Assembly (NCBI GenBank): GCA_910586205.1
Contig: CAJUGD010000004.1
Location: 62,001 to 126,000, forward strand
Direction of reading: 5' to 3'
From: an uncultured Lachnospiraceae bacterium
GTDB lineage: Bacteria > Bacillota > Clostridia > Lachnospirales > Lachnospiraceae
Length of the DNA: 64,000 nt
Below are positions 17,050 through 24,168 of this stretch, piece by piece. A program made the translations under genes and the position numbers. The notes below the pieces were generated by a model that made no database searches, was not told the DNA's origin, and saw nothing but the letters and a program-made list of their open reading frames with translations. Positions within the stretch are counted from its first letter, which is position 1. Every line of letters begins with the position of its first letter.

Positions 17050-17940
17050 ATGGATTATATACGAAAAAGACATTGGGTTACCTATTATTCTGAAAAATGT
17101 AAAATGTATCTCAGGAATGATTTTCAATTTGAGTGTGCATATTGTGGAATGAAAGAAATAGATAATGTGATGGGGGAAGGGCTGTTTGAAAAAGACCATT
17201 TTGTATCCAGGCAGTTAGATGTGGCTTGGAATCTGGACAGCTATGGTAATATGGTTTATTCCTGTTGTAAATGTAATGGAACAAAAAGCGATCAGAATAT
17301 AGAAATAATTTTGGATCCGTGTAAGGACGACATCTATGGAGGACAACATCCCCATATACGTAGACTGGGGGCGGAGAATCATTATAAACTGTATGGAGTC
17401 ACGCCACAGGGGCAACAGTTCATTGACGACTTAAAATTAAACTCACGATTTTACCGTAAAATGCGACAAACACAGGCGCAGAATGAGGGAATCAGAAGGG
17501 AAATCTATCAATTGTTAGATAGGTCTTCCGATTTTCAGTCTTCTGGAATTGTTCGGAAGATTGAAGCATATCTGGAAAACGGAACTTTAATAGATGAAAG
17601 AAGTGATGAGTTTCGGTGTGGAACATCTAAAGCAGGAGAGGATGTATATAGGGTATTGGAAAAGCTGAAAGAAAGAGATATAAAATACGAACTTCTTTTT
17701 GCTGATGATGATTTAGATGTGCGTGTGGAATATTGCGGGAACATATATGATTGTGAAATTCGAGTTACTGATTATGCGGGTACGGAAAAAAGAGGACCCA
17801 TTGTAAAAAGAGAAAAGAAAAAAGCGTGGCTAAAGACAGGGAATGTTTGCGGGGTTCTGTATTATTATAAAGAGCAGGACATTATGGATTTATACATATA
17901 TCCTGATGAGGAGAGGACAGAAATTGTGAAGCTGGGGTAG
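17050..17940 (+). CDS. HNH endonuclease, putative effector
   Basis: A 296-residue protein with an N-terminal HNH/zinc-finger nuclease domain. It has a CAYC pair (29-32), an acidic-His step EKDH (47-50), an Asn in GNMVY (about 67), and CCKCN (72-76) for the second zinc pair. This is a beta-beta-alpha-Me fold expected to cut DNA. The C-terminal 150 residues have no motif I can name. It is the last gene of the operon and immediately follows the receiver gene, with AAGGAAA as ribosome binding site. In a restriction-like system it would be the cutting enzyme, possibly switched by the receiver. Whether it cuts unmodified DNA is inference. Confidence 0.78.
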   Translation: MDYIRKRHWVTYYSEKCKMYLRNDFQFECAYCGMKEIDNVMGEGLFEKDHFVSRQLDVAWNLDSYGNMVYSCCKCNGTKSDQNIEIILDPCKDDIYGGQHPHIRRLGAENHYKLYGVTPQGQQFIDDLKLNSRFYRKMRQTQAQNEGIRREIYQLLDRSSDFQSSGIVRKIEAYLENGTLIDERSDEFRCGTSKAGEDVYRVLEKLKERDIKYELLFADDDLDVRVEYCGNIYDCEIRVTDYAGTEKRGPIVKREKKKAWLKTGNVCGVLYYYKEQDIMDLYIYPDEERTEIVKLG

Positions 17941-17969
17941 AAATTTTTACCCCTAACTTGACAGGATAG

Positions 17970-18032
17970 TATGTGTCAAGGATTGAGAAAAAGGCGCTGG
18001 GGAAGCTGCGGGAGAAGTTCGGGGAAGGATGA
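17970..18032 (+). pseudogene. Orphan 3' end of sigK
   Basis: This 63-bp stretch codes in frame for YVSRIEKKALGKLREKFGEG and a stop, the same as the last 20 residues of sigK except at the end (FGEG against FEQG). Several codons differ synonymously on the left of the 26-bp core. Sequence before it does not resemble sigK. It is best read as the original sigK end displaced by the island, or a tail carried in by it. Confidence 0.75.
17994..18019 (+). repeat. Right 26-bp direct repeat (putative att core)
   Basis: Identical to 12385-12410 and located inside the orphan sigK tail; marks the right edge of the island. Confidence 0.7.
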
Positions 18033-18104
18033 ACTTGCAGGAAAGCGTAAATGCAGAATTATGATTACAGAGACTGGGAAGTGGTTCCTGTAATGTCAGA
18101 AAAT

Positions 18105-18157
18105 GAGACGGAATTTACTGTTCTATGACAGATAGAACAGAATCCGTTTCTTTTTTG
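18105..18157 (+). terminator. Strong terminator, probably the native sigK terminator
   Basis: Arms 18105-18125 and 18133-18150 pair (CTGTTCTA with TAGAACAG, ACGGA with TCCGT) with an internal mismatch, followed by CTTTTTTG. It lies 70 bp after the orphan sigK tail, where a terminator of an intact sigK would be expected. Confidence 0.75.
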
Positions 18158-18275
18158 ATTTTTGTGATGTATGCAAGTAATAGAAAAAGCGATTGGAAAA
18201 GTCGGACGATTTTCTTGTATATTTATGAAAATCCATATATAATGAAATAAGGCAGATATGTGGAAGGGGTATTTT

Positions 18276-18353
18276 ATGGCAAGGACTGTAGGAATTGGTA
18301 TCCAAAGTTTTGACAAACTAATCAGGAACCAGTATCTATATATGAGAACATAA
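18276..18353 (+). pseudogene. 5' remnant of an AAA-ATPase-like/PD-(D/E)XK family gene
   Basis: A good ribosome binding site (GGAAGGGG) precedes an ATG and 25 codons starting MARTVGIGIQSFDKL, which matches the usual start of the large AAA-ATPase-like plus DUF1703 nuclease family common in gut Clostridia. The frame then stops, and nothing of the remaining 500 or so residues follows. It appears to be a decayed stump. The family call rests on these few residues and should be checked. Confidence 0.5.
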
Positions 18354-18392
18354 TATAAGCCCATCTGCAGTAAAAATGCGGATGGGCTTATA
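18354..18392. terminator. Bidirectional terminator before the YhcH-family gene
   Basis: TATAAGCCCATC pairs with GATGGGCTTATA (one mismatched position near the loop) around a short A-rich loop. It lies immediately beyond the stop of the minus-strand gene at 18395. Confidence 0.7.
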
Positions 18393-18394
18393 TG

Positions 18395-18892
18395 CTAACA
18401 GGCATCAACAGGCACTTTTATGACAATTTTACGGATAGGGGCAGGGGTGTCACTTGCCTGGACAGCCGGAATGTGAACATCCCATGGAAAGTAGACGGCA
18501 TAGGTTCCTACAGTCATTTCAATCGTACCTTCCGGAGCAGACGGGTTGTTGTGATAAAATAAAATATCCCGGGGAGTGTCTAACAGATCTTCCTCCACCT
18601 GATTGCTGCCGTCATCATTATAATACCCGGCTTTCTCCGGTCCTCCTGCTGCCAGGAACTGAACATCAATATTTTTTCGGTGGATTTCTGGGCGAAGGGT
18701 TTCTCTGGGGGCAGTGGAAAGATCCAATACCTGGAGAATCATGGGAACCCCGTCTAATTCTATATCAAATTTCCCGGGCTCGTGGGAGGCAAGATCCGTG
18801 TCTTTTAAAAAACGGATCGCACTTTGAAGGGGTTTTGGCATCATGGCAATCTGCCGCTCAATCATGGCGTTGTGTATGTTTCCGAAAAACAT
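18395..18892 (-). CDS. YhcH/YjgK/YiaL family protein
   Basis: A 165-residue cupin-like protein of the DUF386 family (YhcH/YjgK/YiaL/EbgC), implicated in sugar or sialic acid metabolism, often as an anomerase or lyase-like helper. Typical features are the RPEIHRKNIDVQFLAAG metal-region segment and the HIPAVQ segment near the C-terminus. The upstream part of the open frame is rejected in favour of ATG 18892, which has AAAAGGAGA 6 bp before it. A homologue lies divergently at 19102, about 210 bp away. The substrate is unknown. Confidence 0.8.
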   Translation of the reverse strand: MFFGNIHNAMIERQIAMMPKPLQSAIRFLKDTDLASHEPGKFDIELDGVPMILQVLDLSTAPRETLRPEIHRKNIDVQFLAAGGPEKAGYYNDDGSNQVEEDLLDTPRDILFYHNNPSAPEGTIEMTVGTYAVYFPWDVHIPAVQASDTPAPIRKIVIKVPVDAC

Positions 18893-19101
18893 GGGGATTC
18901 TCCTTTTACTGTATATTTTTATCTTTATTTTACCATGCTTTGTGTGAAAAGCAATGGAAAAACGAAAAAATGTTTCTATAGGAAAAACTGACAAAAAAAC
19001 AGTTGCAAACTGGAATTTAATATGTTACCTTGTATATATGAGTTAAAAAAGGGCAGAGCAATAAATGATGGAAGCAGGCCCAAAATAAGGAGGATATAGA
19101 G

Positions 19102-19554
19102 ATGTTTTTCTCAAACATTAAGATTGCAGAAAAGTACAATTATCTGGAGGAGAAATTTACAGCAGCCTATAAATGGCTGGGGGAGACGGATCTTTCTGCT
19201 CTTTCTGTAGGAAGTTATCCGATCATGGGAGATACTGTGGTGGCGAATATTCAGGAGTATACGACCATTAAGCCGGAAGAAGGATATTTTGAGACACATG
19301 AGAAATACTTTGATATTCAGTATGTTGTGTCAGGCAAGGAACAGTTTGGTTTCTGTAAGCGGGAGGGACTTGTGGTTCGGGAACGGATTGAGGAGAATGA
19401 TCTGATCTTTTATGAGGAGCCTGCTCTTTGCGGAACCGTATTGCTGGAAGCCGGTGATCTGATCGTGGTAGCTCCGGAAGATGCCCATAAGCCCAGGTGT
19501 CAGGCAGGAGGGCCAGAGGCAGTGAAAAAGGTTGTTGTAAAAGTAGCTGTGTAA
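19102..19554 (+). CDS. YhcH/YjgK/YiaL family protein (second, divergent copy)
   Basis: A 150-residue DUF386 protein with HEKYFDIQYVVSG and APEDAHKPRC as the paired His-containing segments of the family. It has a strong AAGGAGG site. It is related to, but clearly diverged from, the minus-strand gene at 18395. The divergent pair might be co-regulated from the shared 210-bp intergenic region, where no obvious operator was found. Function beyond carbohydrate handling is not evident. Confidence 0.8.
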   Translation: MFFSNIKIAEKYNYLEEKFTAAYKWLGETDLSALSVGSYPIMGDTVVANIQEYTTIKPEEGYFETHEKYFDIQYVVSGKEQFGFCKREGLVVRERIEENDLIFYEEPALCGTVLLEAGDLIVVAPEDAHKPRCQAGGPEAVKKVVVKVAV

Positions 19555-19606
19555 AGAGAAGGTAAGGAGCCATAACATTTTAAAGGGCGTCCGCAAACTA
19601 TAGGAG

Positions 19607-19704
19607 GCAGCCGCAAACTTGAACAATGCTGCAATATACGATAATCTTCAAAGATTATGGATATCGTATATTGCAGCATTATGTTGTTTTGCGGCTGCTT
19701 TTCT
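19607..19704. terminator. Very long hairpin between yhcH-like gene and panE
   Basis: A 19-bp perfect inverted repeat (19625-19643 with 19662-19680, AATGCTGCAATATACGATA) is nested inside a second pair (GCAGCCGCAAAC at 19607-19618 with 19686-19698), with a small ATCTT/AAGAT hairpin in the loop. T-rich sequence follows. As the flanking genes converge, it probably terminates both, but at about 92 bases it is longer than usual terminators. Confidence 0.65.
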
Positions 19705-19773
19705 TATCTTGTCGTTTTTACTTTTTTCGCAGTTAAAAGTATATCAGAACGAAAGGCAGCAGGATCGCAGCGG

Positions 19774-20688
19774 TTATCTGCTCCGTTCTTCCATGGCGTG
19801 AACCAATTCCACGATCATCTCGTGAGTGGGAGCGGGTACGCCGCATTTTTTTGAGGCACGGACTACAGAACCGCTGATGGTGTTGACCTCAGTCTTGCGT
19901 CCGTCGCGGAGATCAGCGCAAATAGAGGTAATGCCCTCCGGGGAGCCGAGAGAAGTCTGGCGGACCTTTTCGGTAATATCTTCTTCGTCTGCCTCCAGCC
20001 CCAGGCCATGGGCAACCGCAACCGCTTCATGGATAAGCTGCTTTGTAATGGCCCATGCGTGCTCATTGCCGGCAATAAAGCCCATGGGAACCTGAAGAAC
20101 GCCGGTAACAGCGCTGAGAGATACATTGGTAAAAAGCTTGTTCCAGATAAGCTGACGGATATTCTCATGAATATTGCCCTGGAAACCGCAGGAGTCCAGA
20201 CATTCCTTTAGCTTGGCAAGGAAATTCTCCTTATCCTCAGTGAGCATTCCGATATTGGTCTTGCCGCTTCCTCCGCGGCGTACATGGCCTAATCCTAAAA
20301 CAGCGCCGTTGTCCTCTGTGGTGCCGATGATGATCCGGCTTTCAGGTGCAAATTCTGCCAGGATATCTTCGTGGCCGGATCCGTTCTGCAGGGTCATAAG
20401 ATACGTATTAGGACCGATAATGCCTTGATTATTGCTGAGAGCAGCTTTGGAAAACAGGGATTTGACAAACAGGATCACCAGATCTACAGGTTCTATGCCC
20501 TGGGTGGAGGTGACGGCAGTGGGATGGTAGGTTACGTCCTTTCCGTCTTCCTGTAAGATCAGTCCGTTTTGATTAATATGATCAACAACCGTCTGATTGG
20601 TGTCAATCAGATATACATCATTGTGCAGGGATAAATGTCCGCCGTAAATGGAGCCCATAGCTCCGGCGCCGATAACTGCGATTCTCAT
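19774..20688 (-). CDS. panE: 2-dehydropantoate 2-reductase family protein
   Basis: A 304-residue NADP-dependent ketopantoate reductase (PanE/ApbA), which reduces 2-dehydropantoate to pantoate in the pantothenate and coenzyme A pathway. The N-terminal Rossmann motif is GAGAMGSIYGG (about residues 7-17); the catalytic lysine is expected in the segment QLIWNKLFTNVS and the C-terminal helical domain is complete. Length matches the family. It is monocistronic here, followed by the long hairpin and preceded by a miniature element. Many family members reduce other 2-oxoacids, so the exact substrate is not certain. Confidence 0.8.
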   Translation of the reverse strand: MRIAVIGAGAMGSIYGGHLSLHNDVYLIDTNQTVVDHINQNGLILQEDGKDVTYHPTAVTSTQGIEPVDLVILFVKSLFSKAALSNNQGIIGPNTYLMTLQNGSGHEDILAEFAPESRIIIGTTEDNGAVLGLGHVRRGGSGKTNIGMLTEDKENFLAKLKECLDSCGFQGNIHENIRQLIWNKLFTNVSLSAVTGVLQVPMGFIAGNEHAWAITKQLIHEAVAVAHGLGLEADEEDITEKVRQTSLGSPEGITSICADLRDGRKTEVNTISGSVVRASKKCGVPAPTHEMIVELVHAMEERSR

Positions 20689-20709
20689 AATCTTCTTTCC
20701 TTTCTGGTA

Positions 20710-20726
20710 TTTTCAGACACGCTCTA
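20710..20726. repeat. Solo terminal repeat abutting the miniature element
   Basis: TTTTCAGACACGCTCTA lies directly against the left end of the element at 20725 in opposite orientation, making a local palindrome with it. It looks like the end of another, lost copy at the same TA site. Confidence 0.55.
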
Positions 20727-20888
20727 GAGCATGTCTGAAAATTCATTTCCGCCATATGCACGCCCCACTTTGCGGTATATCTGGCTCTCATTCGGTCAAC
20801 GTAGCCCACTACGCCTCCCTCATTCGGGCCAAATCTCCCACAAACTGTGACGCGCATCTGACAGAAAGCAATTTTCAGACACGCTCTA
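20725..20888. mobile_element. 164-bp palindromic miniature element, copy A
   Basis: The ends are 19-bp inverted repeats (TAGAGCATGTCTGAAAATT against its complement at 20870-20888, one mismatch), flanked by or including TA. Similarity between the arms continues inward imperfectly to the exact middle (CGTAG and CTACG around 20800-20813), so the whole element can fold as one hairpin. Copy B at 62030-62193 has the same length and is about 90 percent identical by eye, in reverse orientation. It codes for nothing; it is a non-autonomous element probably moved by a TA-targeting transposase not in this window. Confidence 0.75.
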
Positions 20889-20889
20889 A

Positions 20890-20921
20890 GACCTGCCATG
20901 AGGTTTTTCTCACGGCAGGTC
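20890..20921 (-). terminator. Terminator of the cyclase-family gene
   Basis: GACCTGCC pairs with GGCAGGTC, with inner TGAG/CTCA support and a T-rich loop, just beyond the stop at 20938. The T-run after the stem is short. Confidence 0.55.
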
Positions 20922-20937
20922 CTTGGGAAATCATGCT

Positions 20938-21624
20938 TCAGGAAAATTCGGCCAGTCCTTCGATGGCATAGGCACGGATAGGACAGGAATCCAATCCCTT
21001 GATGGGAAGCGGGCTGTAGGACATAAAGAACACATCCTTATTCAGCTCATTTAAGTTTTGAAGAACCTCTAAAAATACGATGTTTTCTGCCATAAGGATG
21101 TCGTGGAAGGGCTTAACGTCTTCATTGCAGTTTTCAATCGATACGCCGTCGCCAAAACCTACGCATTTTACCTTGTGATCGCGGAACCAGACGGCGCTCT
21201 CGCCGTTTACCAGAAGACGCTTGTCCTCGTCAGTGTTGGTCTTGGGGGTAAACGGAGGAATCCGATAGGAGGAATCAATAATCACAATATCGCCATCCTG
21301 GATCTTTCCGGCAGTGGCCCGGTCAAGATCTGCTGCTGAAATGTGGGTGCGGGGAGCAACAGTGTCCTTAAAGTCTACATAAATGGCTCTCCCCAGGAAA
21401 GTGGTCAGAGGCAGGTCTGCTACGCTTGGCCAGTTATCGTCATGGTGATAGGGGCATTCGCAGTGGGTGCCCAGATGGCTGGTCAGATCCATAATGGTGT
21501 GAAAATCCGGAATCGGACCGCCGGTATTAAAACGGGTCAGACCGCAGCGGCGGGACTCGGTCTTAGGATCCAGGACCTTGGTTAAATCGACGATTCTCAA
21601 ATTTCCTAATTGATAAACGCTCAT
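20938..21624 (-). CDS. Cyclase-family metal-dependent hydrolase
   Basis: A 228-residue protein of the cyclase/kynurenine formamidase (PF04199) family. The family metal motif appears as SHLGTHCECPYHH, with Glu where Asp is usual (HxGTHxDxPxH). A second conserved stretch is GDIVIIDSS. The ATG at 21624 is preferred to the longer frame because of AGGAGG upstream. Family members hydrolyse amides such as N-formylkynurenine or act on other cyclic compounds; no pathway partner is present here, so the substrate stays open. Confidence 0.75.
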   Translation of the reverse strand: MSVYQLGNLRIVDLTKVLDPKTESRRCGLTRFNTGGPIPDFHTIMDLTSHLGTHCECPYHHDDNWPSVADLPLTTFLGRAIYVDFKDTVAPRTHISAADLDRATAGKIQDGDIVIIDSSYRIPPFTPKTNTDEDKRLLVNGESAVWFRDHKVKCVGFGDGVSIENCNEDVKPFHDILMAENIVFLEVLQNLNELNKDVFFMSYSPLPIKGLDSCPIRAYAIEGLAEFS

Positions 21625-21783
21625 GATAAAATACCTCCTGAATGAAATGAGTGATAGTGATTTTGGTATTATTATACAGTATGCAGGTGGCATGGGTCAA
21701 GTGTTTTTGATGTATATAAGTTTGTCCATCATATAGCAGGATCATTTTGCGAAATGTAACCATAAATAAAAGCGATTTTGTTA

Positions 21784-21812
21784 TTGTTTTATCAACTTAT
21801 TCCGTTTATAAT
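21784..21812 (+). promoter_or_regulatory. Promoter of galE
   Basis: TTGTTT (21784-21789), a 17-bp spacer and TATAAT (21807-21812), about 85 bp before the galE start. Confidence 0.6.
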
Positions 21813-21898
21813 ATAAAAAAGGCTTTTTCGTGAGCAGCAGACAGAGGCATTGGACTGTGCCGGGCAGGAGAAGCCGTATGAGAAGGAGGAAATAAGAC

Positions 21899-22921
21899 AT
21901 GGCAACTATTTTAGTTACAGGCGGAGCAGGCTATATTGGCAGTCATACCTGTGTGGAGCTTTTAAATGCAGGATATGATGTGGTTGTGGTGGACAATCTC
22001 TGTAATTCCTGCAAAGAGTCATTAAAGAGGGTGGAGGAGATTACCGGAAAATCCGTGACCTTTTATGAGGTAGATCTTTTGGATAAGCCGGCTCTGGACC
22101 AAGTATTTGACAATGAAAAGATTGACGGGGTTATTCATTTTGCCGGTCTTAAAGCGGTGGGAGAATCTGTATACAAGCCTTTGGAATATTACCACAATAA
22201 CATTACCGGAACGCTGATTCTCTGTGATTCTATGAGAAACCACGGCGTGAAGAGTATTGTGTTCAGTTCTTCTGCTACGGTGTACGGCGATCCGGCCTTT
22301 ATTCCGATTACGGAAGAATGCCCCAAGGGAGCAATCACCAATCCTTATGGACAGACCAAGGGAATGTTGGAGCAGATCCTTACGGACCTGCACACAGCAG
22401 ATCCGGAGTGGAAGGTTATGCTTCTTCGGTATTTCAATCCCATTGGAGCCCACAAGACCGGAAGAATCGGCGAGAATCCAAGGGGGATTCCCAACAATTT
22501 GCTGCCTTATATTACACAGGTGGCAGTAGGCAAGCTGGTGTGCTTAGGAGTGTTTGGAAATGACTATGATACACCGGATGGCACTTGTGTCCGGGATTAC
22601 ATCCATGTGGTTGACTTAGCAGACGGTCATGTAAAGGCTCTTAATAAAATGGCAGGAGAGAACGGAGGCGTTTGGATCTACAACTTAGGAACCGGCACAG
22701 GATACAGCGTTCTGGATGTGATTCATGCTTTTGAAGAAGCCAATAATTTAAAGATCAACTATGTATTCAAGGACCGCCGTGCCGGGGATATTCCGTCCTG
22801 CTATGCGGATCCGGCTAAGGCAGAGAAAGAGCTTGGCTGGAAGGCCCAATATGGGATCCGCGAGATGTGTGAGGATTCCTGGAGATGGCAGAAGAACAAT
22901 CCCAATGGGTATGAGGAATAA
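21899..22921 (+). CDS. galE: UDP-glucose 4-epimerase
   Basis: A 340-residue short-chain dehydrogenase-type epimerase that interconverts UDP-glucose and UDP-galactose using bound NAD. The N-terminal GGAGYIGS (about residues 8-15) binds NAD. The catalytic set is visible as SSSATVYG and NPYGQTK (Tyr and Lys of the YxxxK pair), and the length is standard. AAGGAGG precedes the ATG. It is monocistronic, between its own promoter and a strong terminator. It supplies precursors for galactose use and for surface polysaccharide. Confidence 0.95.
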   Translation: MATILVTGGAGYIGSHTCVELLNAGYDVVVVDNLCNSCKESLKRVEEITGKSVTFYEVDLLDKPALDQVFDNEKIDGVIHFAGLKAVGESVYKPLEYYHNNITGTLILCDSMRNHGVKSIVFSSSATVYGDPAFIPITEECPKGAITNPYGQTKGMLEQILTDLHTADPEWKVMLLRYFNPIGAHKTGRIGENPRGIPNNLLPYITQVAVGKLVCLGVFGNDYDTPDGTCVRDYIHVVDLADGHVKALNKMAGENGGVWIYNLGTGTGYSVLDVIHAFEEANNLKINYVFKDRRAGDIPSCYADPAKAEKELGWKAQYGIREMCEDSWRWQKNNPNGYEE

Positions 22922-22967
22922 GCCGCAGGATAAGACACTTGGTCCATTGTTTGCGGGAATAAAGAAT

Positions 22968-23006
22968 AAAAGCAGCCGGCAGGTTATGAAGCGGCTGCTT
23001 TTTTAT
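22968..23006. terminator. Bidirectional terminator between galE and the DAHP synthase gene
   Basis: AAAAGCAGCCG pairs with CGGCTGCTTTT around a 13-base loop, with T6 after it on the plus strand and an A/T-rich flank on the other. Confidence 0.8.
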
Positions 23007-23028
23007 AGGAGAAAATAAGATCGTATGT

Positions 23029-24057
23029 TCAGATGGACTCTGCAATGTCATACAGAAGCTGTTTGGAGGCTTCCCATCCCAGACAGGGGTCTGTAATAGA
23101 CTTGCCATAACAATGTTCACCGATGTTTTGGCTTCCTGGCTCAATATAGCTTTCAATCATAACGCCCTTAACAAAGTCATGAATATCAGCCGAATGTCTG
23201 CGGCTGTGAAGCACTTCCTTGACAATCCGGATTTGTTCCGCATATTGCTTGTTGGAATTAGAATGGTTGGCATCCACAATGCAGGCAGGATTTTTTAAAT
23301 TCCGCTCCATGTACAGCTTGTGGAGAAGAATCAGATCCTCATAGTGATAATTGGGCAGGCACTGGCCATGTTTATTGACAGCGCCTCGTAAAATCGTATG
23401 AGTCCAGGGGTTGCCTGCCGTTCTGACCTCCCAGTCACGCATAATAAATTCATGGCTGCTCTGAGCCGCTTTTACAGAGTTCAGCATTACGGTAAGATCG
23501 CCGCTGGTAGGATTTTTCATCCCTACAGGCACATGGCATCCGCTGGACACCAGACGGTGCTGCTGATTTTCTACGGAACGGGCCCCCACGGCAATATAGG
23601 ACATAATATCATCCAAATAGCTGACATTGTCCGGATAAAGCATCTCATCAGCAGTAGAAAGACCGGTTTCCTGCAAGACTCTCATGTGGAGATGACGGAT
23701 GGCATGAAGCCCGTCTGTCATACTGGGACGCTTTTCCGGATCCGGCTGGTGAAGCATACCTTTATATCCTTCACCGGTAGTCCTCGGCTTGTTCGTGTAT
23801 ACCCGGGGGATGATCAGCAGCTTTTCCCGGGTATCTTCCTGGATTTTTATCAGGCGGCTCACATAGTCCAACACAGAATCTTCATTGTCTGCAGAGCAGG
23901 GCCCGATAATAACCAGAAATTTGTCACTGTCACCAGAAATGATTTTTTTAGCCTCTTGATCCCGCTGTGCTTTTGTCAGGGCACATTCTGCGGGAAGAGG
24001 AAATTGTTCTTTGATCTCTGCCGGAGTCGGCAGTTTGTTGATAAATTCGAATCCCAT
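23029..24057 (-). CDS. aroF: 3-deoxy-7-phosphoheptulonate (DAHP) synthase, class I
   Basis: A 342-residue type I DAHP synthase of the AroF/G/H kind, joining phosphoenolpyruvate and erythrose 4-phosphate at the entry to aromatic amino acid synthesis. Hallmarks are IIGPCSADNEDSVL, PRVYTNKPRTTGEGYKG, GARSVENQQHR and VDANHSNSNK. The N-terminal extension is the one used for feedback inhibition in enteric enzymes; which amino acid inhibits is not predictable. It lies just downstream of the PF09818 ATPase gene, with a strong hairpin between them, so expression may be separate. Confidence 0.93.
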   Translation of the reverse strand: MGFEFINKLPTPAEIKEQFPLPAECALTKAQRDQEAKKIISGDSDKFLVIIGPCSADNEDSVLDYVSRLIKIQEDTREKLLIIPRVYTNKPRTTGEGYKGMLHQPDPEKRPSMTDGLHAIRHLHMRVLQETGLSTADEMLYPDNVSYLDDIMSYIAVGARSVENQQHRLVSSGCHVPVGMKNPTSGDLTVMLNSVKAAQSSHEFIMRDWEVRTAGNPWTHTILRGAVNKHGQCLPNYHYEDLILLHKLYMERNLKNPACIVDANHSNSNKQYAEQIRIVKEVLHSRRHSADIHDFVKGVMIESYIEPGSQNIGEHCYGKSITDPCLGWEASKQLLYDIAESI

Positions 24058-24086
24058 AATTCTCTCCTCACATTTCCTTTTATTTC

Positions 24087-24120
24087 CGCAGGCAACAGGT
24101 CAAGTTCCCTGTTTGCCTGC
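24087..24120 (-). terminator. Stem-loop between the PF09818 ATPase gene and aroF
   Basis: CGCAGGCAACAGG (24087-24099) pairs with CCTGTTTGCCTGC (24108-24120) with one bulge around an 8-base loop. No T-run follows on either strand, so it may be a processing or attenuation structure ahead of aroF rather than a true terminator. Confidence 0.45.
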
Positions 24121-24168
24121 AGCAGAGTATTTGACTTATGCAGCAAAACTAAAGACAGTCGTTTTACC

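Larger units (their letters stand above)
12411..18019 (+). mobile_element. AT-rich genomic island inserted at the 3' end of sigK
   Basis: About 5.6 kb between the two 26-bp repeats. The contents are clearly more AT-rich by eye than the flanking genes and comprise four same-strand genes (DNA methyltransferase, dual-GHKL kinase, receiver, HNH nuclease) with little spacing between them. The right edge keeps a 63-bp copy of the sigK tail and, 70 bp on, a strong terminator that would suit the original sigK. No integrase, transposase or recombinase is encoded inside, so the island would need an enzyme in trans or homologous recombination between sigK tails. Both the integration model and exact edges are inference from the repeats. 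Confidence 0.65.

Noticed and set aside
12678..17940. Calling the island a known Detocs, BREX, DISARM or classic type II restriction system
   Set aside because: Gene content does not match: no PglZ, helicase, phospholipase or phosphorylase-like effector, and the kinase-receiver pair is not part of classic type II systems.
19619..19801. A 60-codon open frame with a hydrophobic stretch, TTG start after AGGAGG
   Set aside because: It is encoded almost entirely by the long inverted-repeat hairpin and overlaps the end of panE; likely accidental.
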